NCBI RefSeq assembly: GCF_958295425.1
Contig: NC_081139.1
Coordinates: 14,459,888-14,523,887, forward strand
Length of the DNA: 64,000 nt
Origin: Solea solea
Taxonomy: Eukaryota; Chordata; Actinopteri; Pleuronectiformes; Soleidae
Direction of reading: 5' to 3'
Positions within the stretch are counted from its first letter, which is position 1. Each line of letters opens with the position of its first letter. The notes beneath the pieces were generated by a model, which was not told where the DNA came from, searched no databases, and saw only the letters and a list, made by a program, of their open reading frames with translations. Shown in pieces: positions 1 to 13,656 of the stretch. The position numbers were made by a program, and so were the translations under genes.

Positions 1-290
1 TTTTTGCTCCCATTATTGATTAATGTGTTGATTTTGTCTCCCACAAGCAAAAGCTATCAGTTTACTGTGACAGACTGTATAGTTTGCGATTCTACTCAGG
101 ATTTATTTTATGCATATTAAAACTTTGGAAACAAAGTCTGTGACTCTTCTGTTGAATCAGAGAGTCCTGCAGTTCACCACTGTATGCAGCGCTGTAGTTT
201 GCAGAGGTGCCGATGTTCCAGATCTCTCCACTTTATAACACTTTTTTTTGTTGTTTTGGAAGCATTAAGTGTTCTGTACAAAATAGGCCT

Positions 291-455
291 GGACGGATGG
301 AGTGGCTCAGTGGTTTAGACCGGTACCCTGTGTGTGAAAGACATGCTAGTCGCAATGGTCGCAAGTTCGACTCCACCCCTGGCTGATTGTACTCAATTCC
401 ATTGTAAGTCGCTTTGGATAAAAGCGTCTGCTAAAAGACATGTAATGTAATAATG
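291..455 (+). mobile_element. tRNA-derived SINE
   Basis: A box A-like tggctcagtgg (303-313) and box B-like agttcgactcc (364-374) are spaced as in a tRNA gene. They are followed by the 3' tail gtcgctttggataaaagcg seen at the end of many fish SINEs, and by a short TAATG-type repeat. It is not a functional tRNA: the cloverleaf is incomplete. Confidence 0.8.
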
Positions 456-2599
456 TAAAAAGATTACATTCCCAACAGCTTGATATCATTCTTTTATAAT
501 AAACTGTACATACATTGCAAATAAAGTAGTGCATATACTGAGGATACATGAGTGATCACAATCAGGAACACTTGCAAAATAAGCAGGAATTAATAAAATA
601 TTACTGCAAGGACCTCCAACTTTGAAATATTGTGAGGGCTTTGTGCCTTAATCCAAACAGCATCAAACATGTGGCTCTTTGTCTGACTTCCTTGGTAACT
701 CGGAGGAATGAGTGCAAACACGTCAGAAACATGGATGCATGACCAGAGGAAAGGAGAGACTTTCTCTACACGGCAAGCACCAACTTTCCTTGCGGCACTG
801 ACAGTAAAAACAGGGCGAGAGACTTGAAATCATGAAATCTATCATTCATAACATGCTTGTTTCCGGCCTTCAGGGAACTGGCTGACATGTAGCTCATCAT
901 TGTTAACGTCAGTTTCATGTTTTGTACATGAACAGGACTGTTGAGATGAACTGTCACCTCAAAAACATTCCATGTGCATCAATACAGCACCGTAAAAGAG
1001 AAGGTGATGCATCTGTGAGGAATTAATACAAAGACACAGACTTTATTCCCCTGCATTCCACTGACTTTAATAATAATGGTTATCTTGGATTTTATTGACT
1101 TTGACAGGCCATTTTCAAATCCCTGTTCTGCTGCCCACAGATCAGCACTGCTCCACTCGCTAAGTGAGAAAAATGGCCTCCCACTAAGTGGGAAATGTTT
1201 TGCTTCCCGTGTTCACTGAAGACTAACTGCTTTGTAAGAGGTGGCTACTGCAGCAACATTAGGAAGTGAGTTCCTCCATTATAGCCAGAGTAATGAGGAC
1301 ATTAGCTTTGTCAGAGGGCTTTCTAAGATCATTAAAGGAGTCATTTCAGAGTAGTGCTGCAAGAAATGCAATCATTTACTAAACTACCAACTATTTTGAT
1401 AGTTGAGTAATCCTCTTTTTAAAGTGATTTCAGCTTTATAAATGTGAATTTTGTTTTTTGTTTGTAGACGAGACTACAAGGACTTTAAGGATATCGTAAT
1501 TTTTCACCATTTTCAGTTTTTATGGTTCTAACAATTTCTACAACCAAGTCCAACGAGAAAATATTAAACCGATTCATTGAGATTAAATGTGTTTTTTTTT
1601 TAAAAACTACAAAATATCCAGCCTAGAACTGCAACAGACAGTTTCAAGTAATCACTGAGTTGTCAGCCACACTCTTTACTCATCAGTAGAAGACAACACT
1701 GTTATGTTGTTTTGTGTGGTGACAATGGAGGACACGGTTAATGGCATAATTATGTTGACCAATCACTTTAAGGATTTTATGAATTGATATTGGATCCTTT
1801 AAATGTGGATTGAATTGAACTGGAAAATCCATCGTTTTTTTTGTTTTGTTTTTAAATCCAGCCCATTACAGCTTTGATTGCAGCCCTTTTAGGACGGTAT
1901 GTAATTTCTTAACTTTTGGATCTTTTTGGAATGATGTCACATTTTACATGAATGTTACACATTGATAGTCCTGAGTCTGATTGTCTTGAATCAAACCTCC
2001 TCTGTGTCCTTTTAGCTCCGTGCATTCCATCAGACAGAATGTCTGGTCCAGTAGCAGGTTGAATCTTTAGTCTTTCATGTGAGTTAATGAAGTTTAGAGC
2101 CAAAGTGTTGTGTTTGAAGTTGTCCAACAGTGTGTGTTTGTTGAGGCTAGGGGGTTTTCGTCTGAGTCTTTTCGGATGCCTCAGGTCAGCTACACAGAGG
2201 GTCGAGCTGACAGCACGGCCCTTTGTACTCAACAAGTGATGCTCACACAGGTACGTTGAGCTGCTTTGATCCTCAGGTCAGATGAATCAGCCACAGGTTA
2301 CACCAGAGCTATGATTATAGAGCTCAACGCTGCACTTAGGATGATCTATTTCAGTCTTCAGGAACAAACTGCCTTCACCTGCCAAGAAGTAGTTGTTTTT
2401 TTTCATTCCTTGTATTATATTGAGATTTCATCATTTTACTTGTACTAAATTTAGGTCACTAAAGCTTTAGCATATTTTTGGCTATGTACACAGCCTTGGA
2501 AAGCAGCAAATGACCTGTTAAATTCTCCAGAGATGGCAGTGTCAGTTCATAATATCTCAATGAAAAATTCTGAGTTACAGTCTATTTTCAGATAATAAC
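456..2599. other. intergenic, no gene seen
   Basis: AT-rich sequence with one diverged R2 copy. The short frames (up to 108 codons at 2,235-1,909, minus) have no domain or splice context. Confidence 0.7.
1353..1660. repeat. probable copy of inverted-repeat element family R2
   Basis: Starts gtgctgcaagaaatgcaatc and contains actattttgatagttgagta and later ccgattcattgagattaa, as in other copies of this GCTGCAAC-ended element. Strongly diverged. Confidence 0.4.
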
Positions 2600-2790
2600 A
2601 AGTTCATATTTGGTGTTGTGATATCACAATTGCATGATTTCTGAGAAATTTCATATTTTAAATGATTACTTTGTGATATTTGTGCAGATCTGTGAGAAAC
2701 AAAGATGTTCTCTTTAGTCTGTAGAATATGATGTGTATAGATCTGTCCTATTTCAGTTTAAGACGTAGGCTCCTTCAATGCGATTATTGA
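2600..2790 (-). repeat. dispersed repeat family R1, inverted copy
   Basis: The reverse complement contains aacatctttgtttctcacag followed by atctgcacaaatatcaca and atcatttaaaatatg. The same order occurs at 9,366-9,715 and 17,650-17,955. Confidence 0.8.
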
Positions 2791-4384
2791 ATATGGCCAA
2801 TTTGGCATTCCCGATATGCACTGATTTTCTTCAACCTGTATTCATTTTTCCTGTACTATGTCATTTTAATATTAAACAGATGTGTTACAATATTATGGCC
2901 TCCACGTGTACAGTGGACATTTATGGGACGTAATAGAGCCATTGTCTGACAAAGCGCCTTGTTCTCTATTATCATAGGTCGTTTTTTTTTTTCAAATCAC
3001 TCATATATGGGATTTAAAGCTGCACTGATTGATTGTTGATGGAAACTTGGGCACTGGAAATTTCAACAAGCTGAGACACACACACACACACACCTCAGAC
3101 ATGTTATTACATAAAAAAAATGTTGGCAATCGGTTGCCTATTTACACATCCAGCAGACACAGCAATGATAGTATCATTTGGAGTCATGTTCCTCTTTGCC
3201 CGTCTGATATCCAAGTCTTATGTGCACTCTTCTTTCCCCAGTATCATGGGGAAATGTGGCCCTTTACCTGCTTAATGCTCCCACTATGTTAACCAGCTAA
3301 TTGCTTATTCTCTTGTTTGGGTTGGGCAGGATGGTCCACAATAGTCTCTTGAAATTGCAGCTGAAAAAAGCTCTTGCAAAAGAAAGAAAAAGGCTTAGAC
3401 TGTGTATAAATAATGGACTTTACCTTTAGGCCCAAAAAGTAAAACAAATGTGGAAGAACCTGAAACCAGAAACTAAAGAAATTTGCCTATTCTCAATTAA
3501 TTTGTGTAATGTCAGTGAAGAGTGTATGGTCTTAATCACTAGCTTAAGGTTTTCTTCTAAACATCATGGTGTTCATGATTAGCAAATCACGGACAAATAT
3601 CAATCGCCTAATGAAATTGACCAATTGTGTTGGTCTGTTGTTGCTGCAGAGCAACACTCTCTGGGGACATGGATGTTCCTGTGATACACCTGTGATATCA
3701 CCTGGGCAACCTTAGTAATTGTGGTGCTTTGTTGTTGCTGTGGAAGGTTAAATTAAATGGCAGTTGACTTAGTATCAGTAAGTCTAACATATCCTTCATG
3801 TGTGTGTTGTGTTTGTGCTACTGTAAGCAACCGCTTTCACCTCATTGTTTCACCTCATTGTCATTTCATGAACTGTTTTGTTGAAAAGAGGTTAGTGCAG
3901 AGATTCTGCTTTCCCATATATGAAAAAATGGTGATTTTATTTGTTTTTCTTTCATGTAGACAAAACAGAAGGCAGGTCCTCGCAATTACTGTCATTGGTT
4001 CATACTTCTGTGAGGCAGCAAGAAACTACAGGTAGCTTTTTAATTACTCACGGCATGCCACGATGAGTGCAGTGCAGCTATTATCAGCTCCATCTTAGCC
4101 CCCGGGGCACTGTTGTAATTCTTTTACTCTTCTTCCAAAAGCTTAGTTTACAGGACATACGATTGATGAGTTTAAGGATTGTATTTCTCTGCACACCTCC
4201 AGTCTGCTCAGAATGTATTTTTATCTTTGTGCATTTTGTGAGTACTTTCACAAATGTTTGAAGATATGCAGGTGATAACAATCCAATGCCACTTACGATT
4301 GTTTTCATAGTCGACCAATCAGCCAATAAATTTTTTTTGATTAGTCATGTAGTCACAATTTTTACACACCAGTCATTTTACACC

Positions 4385-4590
4385 ACGGCCAAGTGAAACG
4401 GGAACTGGGCTTGTGATCAGAGAGTTGCTGGTTCAAATCCCTGCCAGGTCCCCGGAGCAAAGTTACCCAACACCCAATGCTCCCGGGCGCTGCTTTGTGG
4501 CTGCCCACTCCTAATTCTAGGAAGGTTCCTGGAAGAGGATGGGATCAATTCTGAGAGATATTTCCCTATGGGGATTAATAAAGTAACAAA
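4385..4590 (+). mobile_element. tRNA-derived SINE, second family
   Basis: A tRNA-like head with box B ggttcaaatcc (4430-4440) is followed by a unique body and the tail tggggattaataaagt, common in teleost SINEs. The body differs from the element at 291-455, so this is a separate family. Confidence 0.75.
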
Positions 4591-4699
4591 AAATAAACAA
4601 AAAATAAGGGAGCCAGCTACTCCTGTATTTTACTGCATTTGAAATGGTCAACATTATATTACTTGGTTGAATACTTAATTGGAATTGGTCAATAGCGAC

Positions 4700-4828
4700 A
4701 TTCAGCTGCCTTTTATTTCTATATTACAGACCATTGTTAAGTGGAACTGTCAGAGGTTGATGATGCATCAACAATTAAGTTCCACGTTGACAAATTTTAA
4801 TAATGTCCATTAATCGCTGCAGCCCTAA
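4700..4828. repeat. partial copy of inverted-repeat element family R2
   Basis: Ends in attaatcgctgcagccctaa, the typical terminus of the R2 family (GGGCTGCAAC in reverse). The left part is too diverged to bound well. Confidence 0.4.
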
Positions 4829-5489
4829 TGCAAATATAACAGTCGTGATTATTGCTGCCACAAATTCTGCAGTATGTAATTGCCAATACGTCAATATTCT
4901 GTGCAGATGTGACTTTTGACGAAGAAGAAATGCAGCACTCATGTGATTAACAGTCTGATCATGTGATCCAGTTCTTCCAGCTCCAGTGATGAATGACCCC
5001 CTTCTCATTTTCCCCCGACTAAGAAACTCATTAAGTCCATGCCCTCTTCAGGTGCAAATATCAATCACTGTCCATCAGTGACAGGTCAGCAGTATGCACA
5101 AGTGTGTTTATGCCTTAGGCTGTATGAACACTTTACAATGACCATGCAAATGCTACTTAGGATAGACACTGTGTTATACTAGGCTCCAGTGCTTTCAGTA
5201 CCCAGTGGACACATGGTATGTTGTCCCACAGATTATTTTATTTAATCAATTCACCAGATTAATCATTGAGTTTCAGTGGGAGTAGTTTGACACTTTTCAA
5301 TCAGAGTTAGTCAGCAGAGTCTGGAAAATTCTTTAGTGTTATAGGACATAGTAAAATGTGTTTATCCATTTAAGGGGTGGTACACAAAAGCACTTGACAA
5401 ACATGAAAAACACAAACCAAACCAGCCAAAACTGATAAAATAGAAATAACCGCAGTAACGTCAAATAAATACTGTGTCCCTGGCCAATA

Positions 5490-5515
5490 AGATTTTTTTT
5501 TTTTTTTTTTTTTTA
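5490..5515. repeat. poly-T tract
   Basis: A T homopolymer of about two dozen bases; length may be unreliable in assembly. Confidence 0.9.
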
Positions 5516-7099
5516 AATGCCTCTGTCTGTAGCTCTCACAACACTGTAAATGCATCAGTGATTTCATTCTGACCAAATGGATGAATACCTGTCACCTGCT
5601 GTACCACTTTTTTTTTTTTTACAAGTTTAAACATGACATAGTCAATTATTAATAAGCTGTTCTTCAACAGCTCATCTGAGCAGTTGTCAGACAATGTGCG
5701 GTTTTAAGGGCAGAGCTTTAAGAGGGCGGTCGGGAGAGGATTGGGATTGCAAGCTTTACAAGACTTGTACACCCCAACTTCAAGTTTTTGTCCACTTGTC
5801 TTTTAAGGTACTGTAAAATATCATCTGGTGGCAGTTGAAGTATGATAGTCATTTTCAGAAGCTTGTGGTTAAAGCAGTACAACAGATTTGTTTGGGTTTT
5901 TTTTTTTACACACACAAGGCTGAAACTTGTTTTTGTCTTACATTGTTGTTATATCAGTTCTGAACTTTCTAGCAGACCTACCTAACTAAAAACAGCAGTC
6001 TGATGCTGGTGAAAGCTGTTGTGGGTTTGTTGGCCAGAAAATACTGAATACAGGATGATTGTCTGTGGGTTTGTTACCACAAGCTGACTTTGATGCACGA
6101 CAAATCCTAATAATTTAACTGGCAAATTATTTAGTCAACATCACTTTTAAGAATCACAGTTTTCTGTTGTGTTTTCTGTTAAGGTATGGAGAAAGTATGC
6201 CATTTGTTGTAGCATATGCCATTTGTTGTCTAGTCACTGATAGGATGAGCCAACACTATTTCACTACAGTAAAGCTGTGTGTCAGACTTGTAGATTATAA
6301 GCAACTCTCCCAAAGTTGTGCCAAAGACTGTGAAAGCTTTTTTCTAAAGCTTAATGTTAATCTTTCAAGAAAAGAGATGCAAACATTATTTTTTTTTTTC
6401 CCTGAAATATTACTGCAAGGAGAGTAAAAGGTAATTTGTCAAGTCTGAGTGATTTGTTATCATTCTGCATTCTTAAGTGGTTGTGAAATAATGCACATAT
6501 GAAGTGTATGCATGAGTTGCTACTTGACACAGAGGTAGGGGTCCCATCATGAAAGTAACTGTGCTTTCGTGATAAGGAATAAACAGGTAGTGATGTACAG
6601 ACCGTATACAAACATAGCCTCGTATTGAGTCTCCCTGTGTGACGCTATAGTGGAGAGTCGTGGCATTCCCGGGGCTCATGGTTGCGTTAATGCGGAGCAG
6701 TACAGGGCACAGATCATTATCTTCACACACACAACGGATGAAAGGTTGATTCATGTGAGCCCGTGCTCCTGCATGTGCTTGCTGGTGTTAGAATGCTAAT
6801 ATTACCTCTTTAGAATTTGGAACTACTTATATTAAAGCATCCTGGTTCTGGAATATAATATAAACTGTATTTTCTTTAATTGTTTTTACTTCCTCTCTAA
6901 TATCTTCTTCTTACCAGTTTGCAAAAAAAAAAAAAATGTTCACACACCACTTAAGTGCATTCTCAATTACATTTGGTGAGAATTTACTAATTGCAGTTGT
7001 TTATTATCAAAAATGATTGATTGTTCAGTCCACTTTCACTGTGAACTAAAGTGTTTTATGATGAAACAAATTCAGTTTTTATTGCAGTGCTTGCAACAC

Positions 7100-7470
7100 T
7101 TTAGTCTTTGCTGGATGGGAAAGAGGGAAGCGAGGTAGAGACCGACAAGAGAGACTGGGAGCAGATAACAGTTACATTAAGTTATGTGTTTAGACAGGAC
7201 GGAACTGAATCAGCGATGACATGTTTATAGCACTACAATGTCGTTTATACACGCAGGAGCATAGATTGTTTGTTTGGAAAATTATACTAAATGTCAATTT
7301 TAATCATAGCATAATAATGATGACAATAGTGCTACTGCTAATGATAATAATAATGATAATAGTAGCCTCACAACTGGATCAGGATCCTGCAGCCCCCGGG
7401 TCATCTGGAAGATGAGGACAGGGGGAGAGAGAGAGAGAGAGAGGCACAAACTAGGGAGAGAAAAACAAGG
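7100..7470 (+). repeat. dispersed repeat family R4
   Basis: gaaagagggaagcgaggtag, gagactgggagcagataaca, tagacaggac and gacatgtttatagcactaca occur in the same order at 52,210-52,360. This copy also holds the 3' part (ggatcctgcagcccccgggt, then a GA-rich run). Confidence 0.75.
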
Positions 7471-9365
7471 TTAATGACCTGTAATAAAGTCACATTCATA
7501 CCCTGAGTGTGAGGGAGTGTGAGTGAGTGAGTGCACCCACAGGAGTTCCTCCAGCAGTCTAGGTCTATAGCAGCATGACTAAGAGATGATTCAGCTTCAT
7601 CAAAATATCTAACTTTATATAAAGAGGGGGAAACCCTGACTCTGGGAACCACATGTAAGCCTGCAATGATCTGGTCATTCATTGTCATCAAAAAAGACAA
7701 TAAATGCAAGAATAATCTTGCATATAGCCACTTCAAGGCAAAGCTTAAAAACAGGTGTGTGTGTGTGGGTGGTGGTCATGAGGTGTGTTAAGGTGTGTGC
7801 TGTCTGAAAGCTTAAATGAGGGTCAGAGGAGAGACGACACCTGACCGGCCAACAAAGCACAGCTCTGTTTCCGTTCCATCAGTTGTCTTTCGACACACGA
7901 CTTTGTGTTTCCTGTTAATTCCTCTCCCAGACTGGCCAGACATTTTTTTCCCCCCTCTGATGTGGCAGATATTTTACCAAGCCCTCTGTTTGATAAACAA
8001 AAAGTGTTCAAGGATCTGTTTCATCCCTTCAACATGTACAAATCAGAGGTGATAATGAATTCAGGGTGTTAGCACGTGCACTGACAGTTCAAACACTAAA
8101 CGATTGGGAAATGTCACAGGTAACTGTTTTGGAACTCGAGATATTTCTTTGTTTTTAAGGGCAACCAGCGGCATGCTGGTCTTTTTAATGGATAAACAGA
8201 CTACTGCATTTTTGGATTTGTCAGTAATTACATTAATAGTTAGCTGAACAAAGATTGCATCCCTGGAGAGTTATAATTCACTGCATTAAATGGAGAGATA
8301 TAGATATTGACAGATTAAACAAAAGTCTGGAATTTTTCTTGCATCATTTTGTCATAGCAGCTTTGTCATTAAAAAACATCAGAGAAAACACGTTTATATA
8401 CGTTTAACTGTCCACAATTAATCACACATTGTAAACACAGTGGACAAGAGAGAGAAAAAAGTTACCTTTTATTTGATCTTGAGTTAAAATTTCAGGATGA
8501 ATTGAGTCTTTCAGTCACATCCGATTAAATTGCAGTGCTGTGGTTTGATGGTAATCATTCATAGACATGGTTTAGAACTTGATTAGGTTGTGAAGAGGGT
8601 GAACTTCCATCTTTGAGCTTTTATGTGGGGGAACAATTGGGCATTTAGAGTCGTGGGCAGACTCTTGATGTTACAAAAAAGTCTCTACTAAGTTCTTTAT
8701 GATGTTTCTCAGACAATATGTGATTTATTCATTTATTTATTTTTACCTGTGGCTATGACAAGCCCACAGCTTTAGGACTTTGTAACCTGTAGACGGGGTG
8801 TGGCAGATTTTAAAGAGGAAATGTTGACCCAACTGCCTTGCACACTCTTGCAGTATTTGCAGTGTAAACCAGGAGGCTGGCAGAGGAGCGTGTTCTTATT
8901 TATCTTGGCTTTAAGCTTATCAGTAGAGATTGGAACTGTTATGAGAAACATTTTTGTGTGTGGCCTCTTCAGTGTTTGGGGTTTAGCTGTGAAGGAATTA
9001 TCTGTAGCCTCCTGTGAATCGTAGAGCCTGTTGTTATTTGTGCTCTTGAACAATAACCTAGACGCATTACTGTACGGCATCATTCAGGCTTTGTCGTACA
9101 CTATCTAAGGCAAAGTCGGAAAGTGGATTTTCCACAATATTACAAACACCTGAAGCAAAAACTCAGTAAAGATAAATGGCCTTAATGCTTGGATGAATAA
9201 AGAGAACAATGTAGGAATGGAATGACTGGCTTTTCATTGTAGGGAATACAGAGCCATTGGAATCTAGCTCAGTTTATTAGCTGGATTTTACCATGTACTT
9301 TTATTCTACTCTAAAGGTTGTTGGCACAATTTCTAAAGTCCTGGAAAAAAACCATGTGGTGAACT

Positions 9366-9715
9366 ATGGCTGAACAATGAATTGAAATTGTATCAAAATT
9401 GCAATATCGCCTACTGCAATTTTTGCATGGAGGTGCAATATTTAAAGCCAAATGTGTGTTAAATTACCATTTCAGATTAAATATTATTCTGACCTATGCA
9501 CATCATATTCTACAGGCTGAAGAAAACATCTTTGTTTCTCACAGATCTGCAAAAATATCACACATTAATCATTTTAAATATGTTATTTAAATGAAAATAA
9601 TAATAATTATCTTAAAATTTCCCTCTCATATCGCGAATCAAGTTGTAAATGCAATTTCAGTCAAAATAATCGCAATAAGACATTTATGTGAAATTGTTCA
9701 GTCCTATGGTGAATC
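9366..9715 (+). repeat. dispersed repeat family R1
   Basis: Shares aaaattgcaatatcgcctac near the left, aacatctttgtttctcacag in the middle and tcaaaataatcgcaat near the right with the copy at 17,650-17,955. Length is about 350 bp. The ends read ggctgaacaatgaat and ttgttcagtcctat, whose ctgaacaat/attgttcag parts are inverted, so it may be a short inverted-repeat DNA transposon. Confidence 0.75.
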
Positions 9716-10746
9716 ATTTTTGACCATCTGTACTTTTAATAAAATACAGATTGAAAAAACTAGTTTTCAAGGTGCCATTTTACCACGGAAACTGCATCCC
9801 AAGATCCAAGAGAACAACAAAATGAAAATGAGGCTTGTAGGTGATGAATATATGTCATGGACAGTGTAATTTTTCTATCGCCATTACTCAGTTTTTATGT
9901 CAAGGTTAAATTGTTAAACGCAGTGTTAGCATACAGTACTCTGCATAAGTCAAAAAGCACCTAGCATTTGGATTGGAATAATGTAACTGAAGGTTGGTCT
10001 CATATATTAGTCAACATTGTCAATGAGTTCAAGTCATACATGTGTATGTAATGCTCAATTGTGTCTAGACTAAACCTGGGATAATAGACCGTTTCGGACA
10101 TTAAATAGTAGAACAAACACAGGTTTTACCACTAACATTTATTATGGTTATAGTATAGGAAAGCTGGGTTTGGGTTCACGTGTAAGGGTGGGTATTGAGC
10201 TGCACTGACATCAGCTGGATCAGTCTCAAGCTCAAACTCTAAACATGTCGCTCACCAGTTTTTACTCTGTGGCTGATCATTGTTTCCATGCCATTGTTTC
10301 CATGTTTTGACAATAACAAAACCTTCAAAAATATATTTTAAATGATTAACAGATAAGACATTCACTTCTCTGCCACATTACATCCAGTTATCTGTTTTAT
10401 TGTTGTGGCTGATCAATGCTACCTTCTCATTATCGCTGTGGTGAATGCAGCAAACATGGAATTAAACCTGCACTTTTGTGTAATTATTTAAAAAAAAAAA
10501 AGCTGTTTGTTAAGGTCCCTGAGACGCACAGTCCTCGTGGATCGTCCAATTAAACCTCATCGCCATGGAGATTTGAGAAAGCAGTGAGCTTTTCTCCTTA
10601 GAGTGCACTTTAACCTGAACTTTCATCACCTGACGTAGGTGGGTCTGGCTACAACAAAGGATAATGGTTCTGATGACTGATCCCAATGCTGTCTCACTGT
10701 GTGGCATGGCATTGCAGTCTGCTTCTGTTCTGCTGCTGCTTTGACA

Positions 10747-10747
<1 letters not shown>

Positions 10748-10809
<62 letters not shown>
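10748..10809. repeat. CA microsatellite
   Basis: About 31 uninterrupted CA units. The CA and TG frames across it are artefacts of the repeat. Confidence 0.99.
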
Positions 10810-10812
<3 letters not shown>

Positions 10813-11529
10813 TCCAACATTACTTTTAGGGCTCAATTAAACACTACTTGTTTGGCTCTGACAAGATCGGCTCACTTTCAAGGTGATTTATTCAGGCTGT
10901 GAAAAGACACCAGTCAGACTCCAATGGATACAAGTGACTCACACGAGCAGGGTTTTACCCAAGTGCATTCACCCACAAGCAAACCCAGCAAGCAATGGCA
11001 GGCAGGGTTAATCATTGTCCCAGAATGCATCTTGAATGCTTTAGAATCATAATACAGACATTTCAGTGTGATTTGTCAAGGATTCCAGGTCAAGTACAGA
11101 CGCTCCTCTGTAAAGAGGTTTACTGCAGGCTTTAGCAAAGATGAAAAAGAAATGTTATTGTTTGAGGTGATATTCATAAAGCATCTCTAGTTGATTTTGA
11201 CAGTGGCTCTTAGAGCAAAATGTGTTTGTTCTGCCAGTAATATGTCCATCTGTGTGTACTAATAGTTCAGGTAGACTTAAACGGATGGTAGAGTTACAGA
11301 GTCAGCTTTGTAGCTTAGTAGAGGCTGTGGTTAACATCTGTTTAAATGCGTTTTATTCCTGAAGTTGTATTTTTTTTTTTTTAATAAATATATGATTTGA
11401 AATGACAATGGTCAAAATATATGCATTTATGATGTGATTCAAATCATTTTAAATGAATGAGATTTGAACATTCCCACTATATTCATTTTTAGATTAGATA
11501 ATGGGGTTGTAAAACCAACCACTATACTA

Positions 11530-11765
11530 AATAATCCCTTAGAAATGAAAACTGCTATTTGTCTTGTTTTTCATTGTTCCATTTGACAAAGAAATCTTAA
11601 AAACCAAAAAATGTTTTGGTTTGTAGACATTTGAGAACATCATCATTTCGAGGTTTGGGAAACACCAATCAACAGTTTAACATTTTATGACATTTTATGG
11701 AGCAAACAAGTACTTGATTAATCTAGAAAATAATCAACAGATTAATTGATGAAAATAATAATCTC
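11530..11765 (-). repeat. R2 element copy, minus orientation
   Basis: Contains gacatttgagaacatcatca and ggtttgggaaacaccaatc, the reverse complement of the R2 core (gtgtttcccaa... and tcaaatg). It faces a plus-oriented copy at 11,870-12,045. Confidence 0.6.
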
Positions 11766-11869
11766 TAATTGCCATAAATTGTAATGGTTTTCATCCACAT
11801 TAATCTAAAACGGCTATATTTCAAGTTTTACAGCTGCTTATAATCAATTTTCAAATCTACCTTTCTCTT

Positions 11870-12045
11870 GTTTAATCAATTTGTTGAAAATATTGATAGA
11901 TGTTGATCAGTGTTTCCCATATCTTTGAATGATGATGTTCTCAAATGCAGTCTTTTGTCCACAAACCATGATTTCTTCGTTATATGGAGCAAAGGAATAA
12001 GAACATATTTATGAATTGATTAATGATCGATTTGTTGACTGGATG
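11870..12045 (+). repeat. R2 element copy, plus orientation
   Basis: Reads gatcagtgtttcccatatct, then gatgttctcaaatgcagtct and ttttgtccacaaacc, then agcaaaggaataag. This is the R2 core in plus orientation, head-to-head with 11,530-11,765. Confidence 0.65.
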
Positions 12046-12360
12046 TAATATTGACCCTTATTTAAAGAATTTAAAACGTATGTTCATTCCTTTGTTTTGT
12101 CCTATCGATTTTGTACCGTTTCACCACACTTCCAGATTTCTGCACGTGTATAGCATACATTAGTGATCCAATGTTATTCTTTGCTGTAGACATTATGGGA
12201 AAAACTATGAAAATAAGATCAAATTCTCACTGGAATATACCAGAATTACTCTCTTGTATCTTGAGCATCATGCATACGCTCCCCTCCCTCCTTCTGTATG
12301 TCTAACTCTCTTCTACTGGTCATAATGAAGTTTTCCCCTTGAGTAACAAATCAGCTCTGG

Positions 12361-12930
12361 AATGCATGTTGTCTTTTACAGATGGATTTAGGGCCGGAAA
12401 TTTTTCCCTTGCCAGGTAATGGACAGACCTTTGCAATGATGACAAATTGGGCCTCGTCTTGAGAGAAAAACTGTTTTGCATTTTACCTATTCCCCGTGGT
12501 GTTTGAGGCTGTAGTGTAAGCTTCGTCTCCTTGTGAATTATGGCAGGAAGTCCACCCGCTCTCTGCCACTGTGTGGCAGACAGAACCCTCTAAATGAACA
12601 GGTACTGTTGACTAAATGTAGCCTGACCCAGCGCCAAGTGGTGTGGTCTCCGACTGCAAATGACCACACCTACCAATGCCAGATGATCCATGCTTCTGCT
12701 TTTCAGGCTGGAGATGGCTCCCATCCACAGCTAATGAACATCCTTTTTACTGGATGACAAATTGAGCAGACAGAATGTGTGTCTGGCCATCATAAAGTAT
12801 TCTCTCTCGGAGCAGTGCCGAGTGCTGCCTGTGGATGTGGGGAATGTGAGTTTGCTCTGTTGTGCAGCAGTCATACAGACAAAGGCCCGGGCCACGGCCG
12901 TCAGCAACTGTGGGGCACACTAAGCATCTG
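12361..12930. promoter_or_regulatory. candidate conserved noncoding block
   Basis: Base composition is balanced and complex for over 500 bases, free of recognisable repeats, with stops in all frames longer than 75 codons. It stands out from the AT-rich repeat-laden flanks. Enhancers are often of this texture, but conservation cannot be judged from one genome. Confidence 0.25.
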
Positions 12931-13630
12931 GTGACAGATCAGTCGGGATGCATGACCACTTTACACTAGGCAGAGTGTGTGTGGGAGTCCTGGATAGATA
13001 CATGGAGTGTTTTTACTGCCTACTTAGTGCACACCTCAGGAATTCCACTGTGGTCCTGTCCTCACTAGTAAAACCTGCTTGTGTGCTCTGCTCCTAACAG
13101 CCATGAATTAAATTGTAGATCCCTGCAAAGTGCAGGTATTTTCTTTTTCACCACCTGTCTTATGTACTAGGTTTTCTTCTTCTGACTGTTTAAATCTGGA
13201 CAAATGGCAAAAGCAAAGTGCTATAGTTTACATTTGGAAGCTTTGAGGACTCACTCACTGCAGATGATTCAGCAGAATGATATTGAAATGTTTCTCTTAA
13301 AGGTTTGGAGGACCGTATTTTGGCAAGGTCTCAAGTAACAAATAATACCTCCACTTCCTGTTATTTATAAAACCTCTCAGTTGTGATATTGTCTTTATGA
13401 ACAGCTGTACACAGCTGATACGTTTAATCATTTTGAGGGTTGATATAAAAACACCAGGTTAAAAAAAAAAAAAACATTACGGCACTTGTTCTTGTTTCAC
13501 AGTTGTGCCACAGTGTCTGAGAGAATATAATGAGTCCTGTCATTGTGTGTGGCATGCAGAGTAACAGTGTCACATCTGTAACTCTACACTTTATTGTCCC
13601 AGCCAGTTCTGAGCAATTTAAACCTGCACA

Positions 13631-13656
13631 GTGTGTGTGTGTGTGTGTGTGTGTGT
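13631..13656. repeat. GT microsatellite
   Basis: Thirteen uninterrupted GT units. Confidence 0.98.

Larger units (their letters stand above)
2791..7099. other. intergenic, no gene seen
   Basis: Apart from the SINE at 4,385, the partial R2 copy at 4,700, a short CA run near 3,077 and poly-T tracts at 5,490 and 5,610, I see nothing structured. All frames are under 95 codons and lack coding character. Confidence 0.7.
7471..12360. other. intergenic, repeats only
   Basis: Holds the R1 copy, the CA microsatellite and two facing R2 copies. No exon-like segment with conserved protein content was found. Confidence 0.7.

Noticed and set aside
364..374. possible tRNA gene from the box B-like sequence
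   Set aside because: No complete cloverleaf; it is the head of a SINE. The same applies to 4,430 and 47,150.
10626..10902. frames of 64-67 codons rich in Cys-Val or Thr-His
   Set aside because: They are translations of the CA microsatellite.
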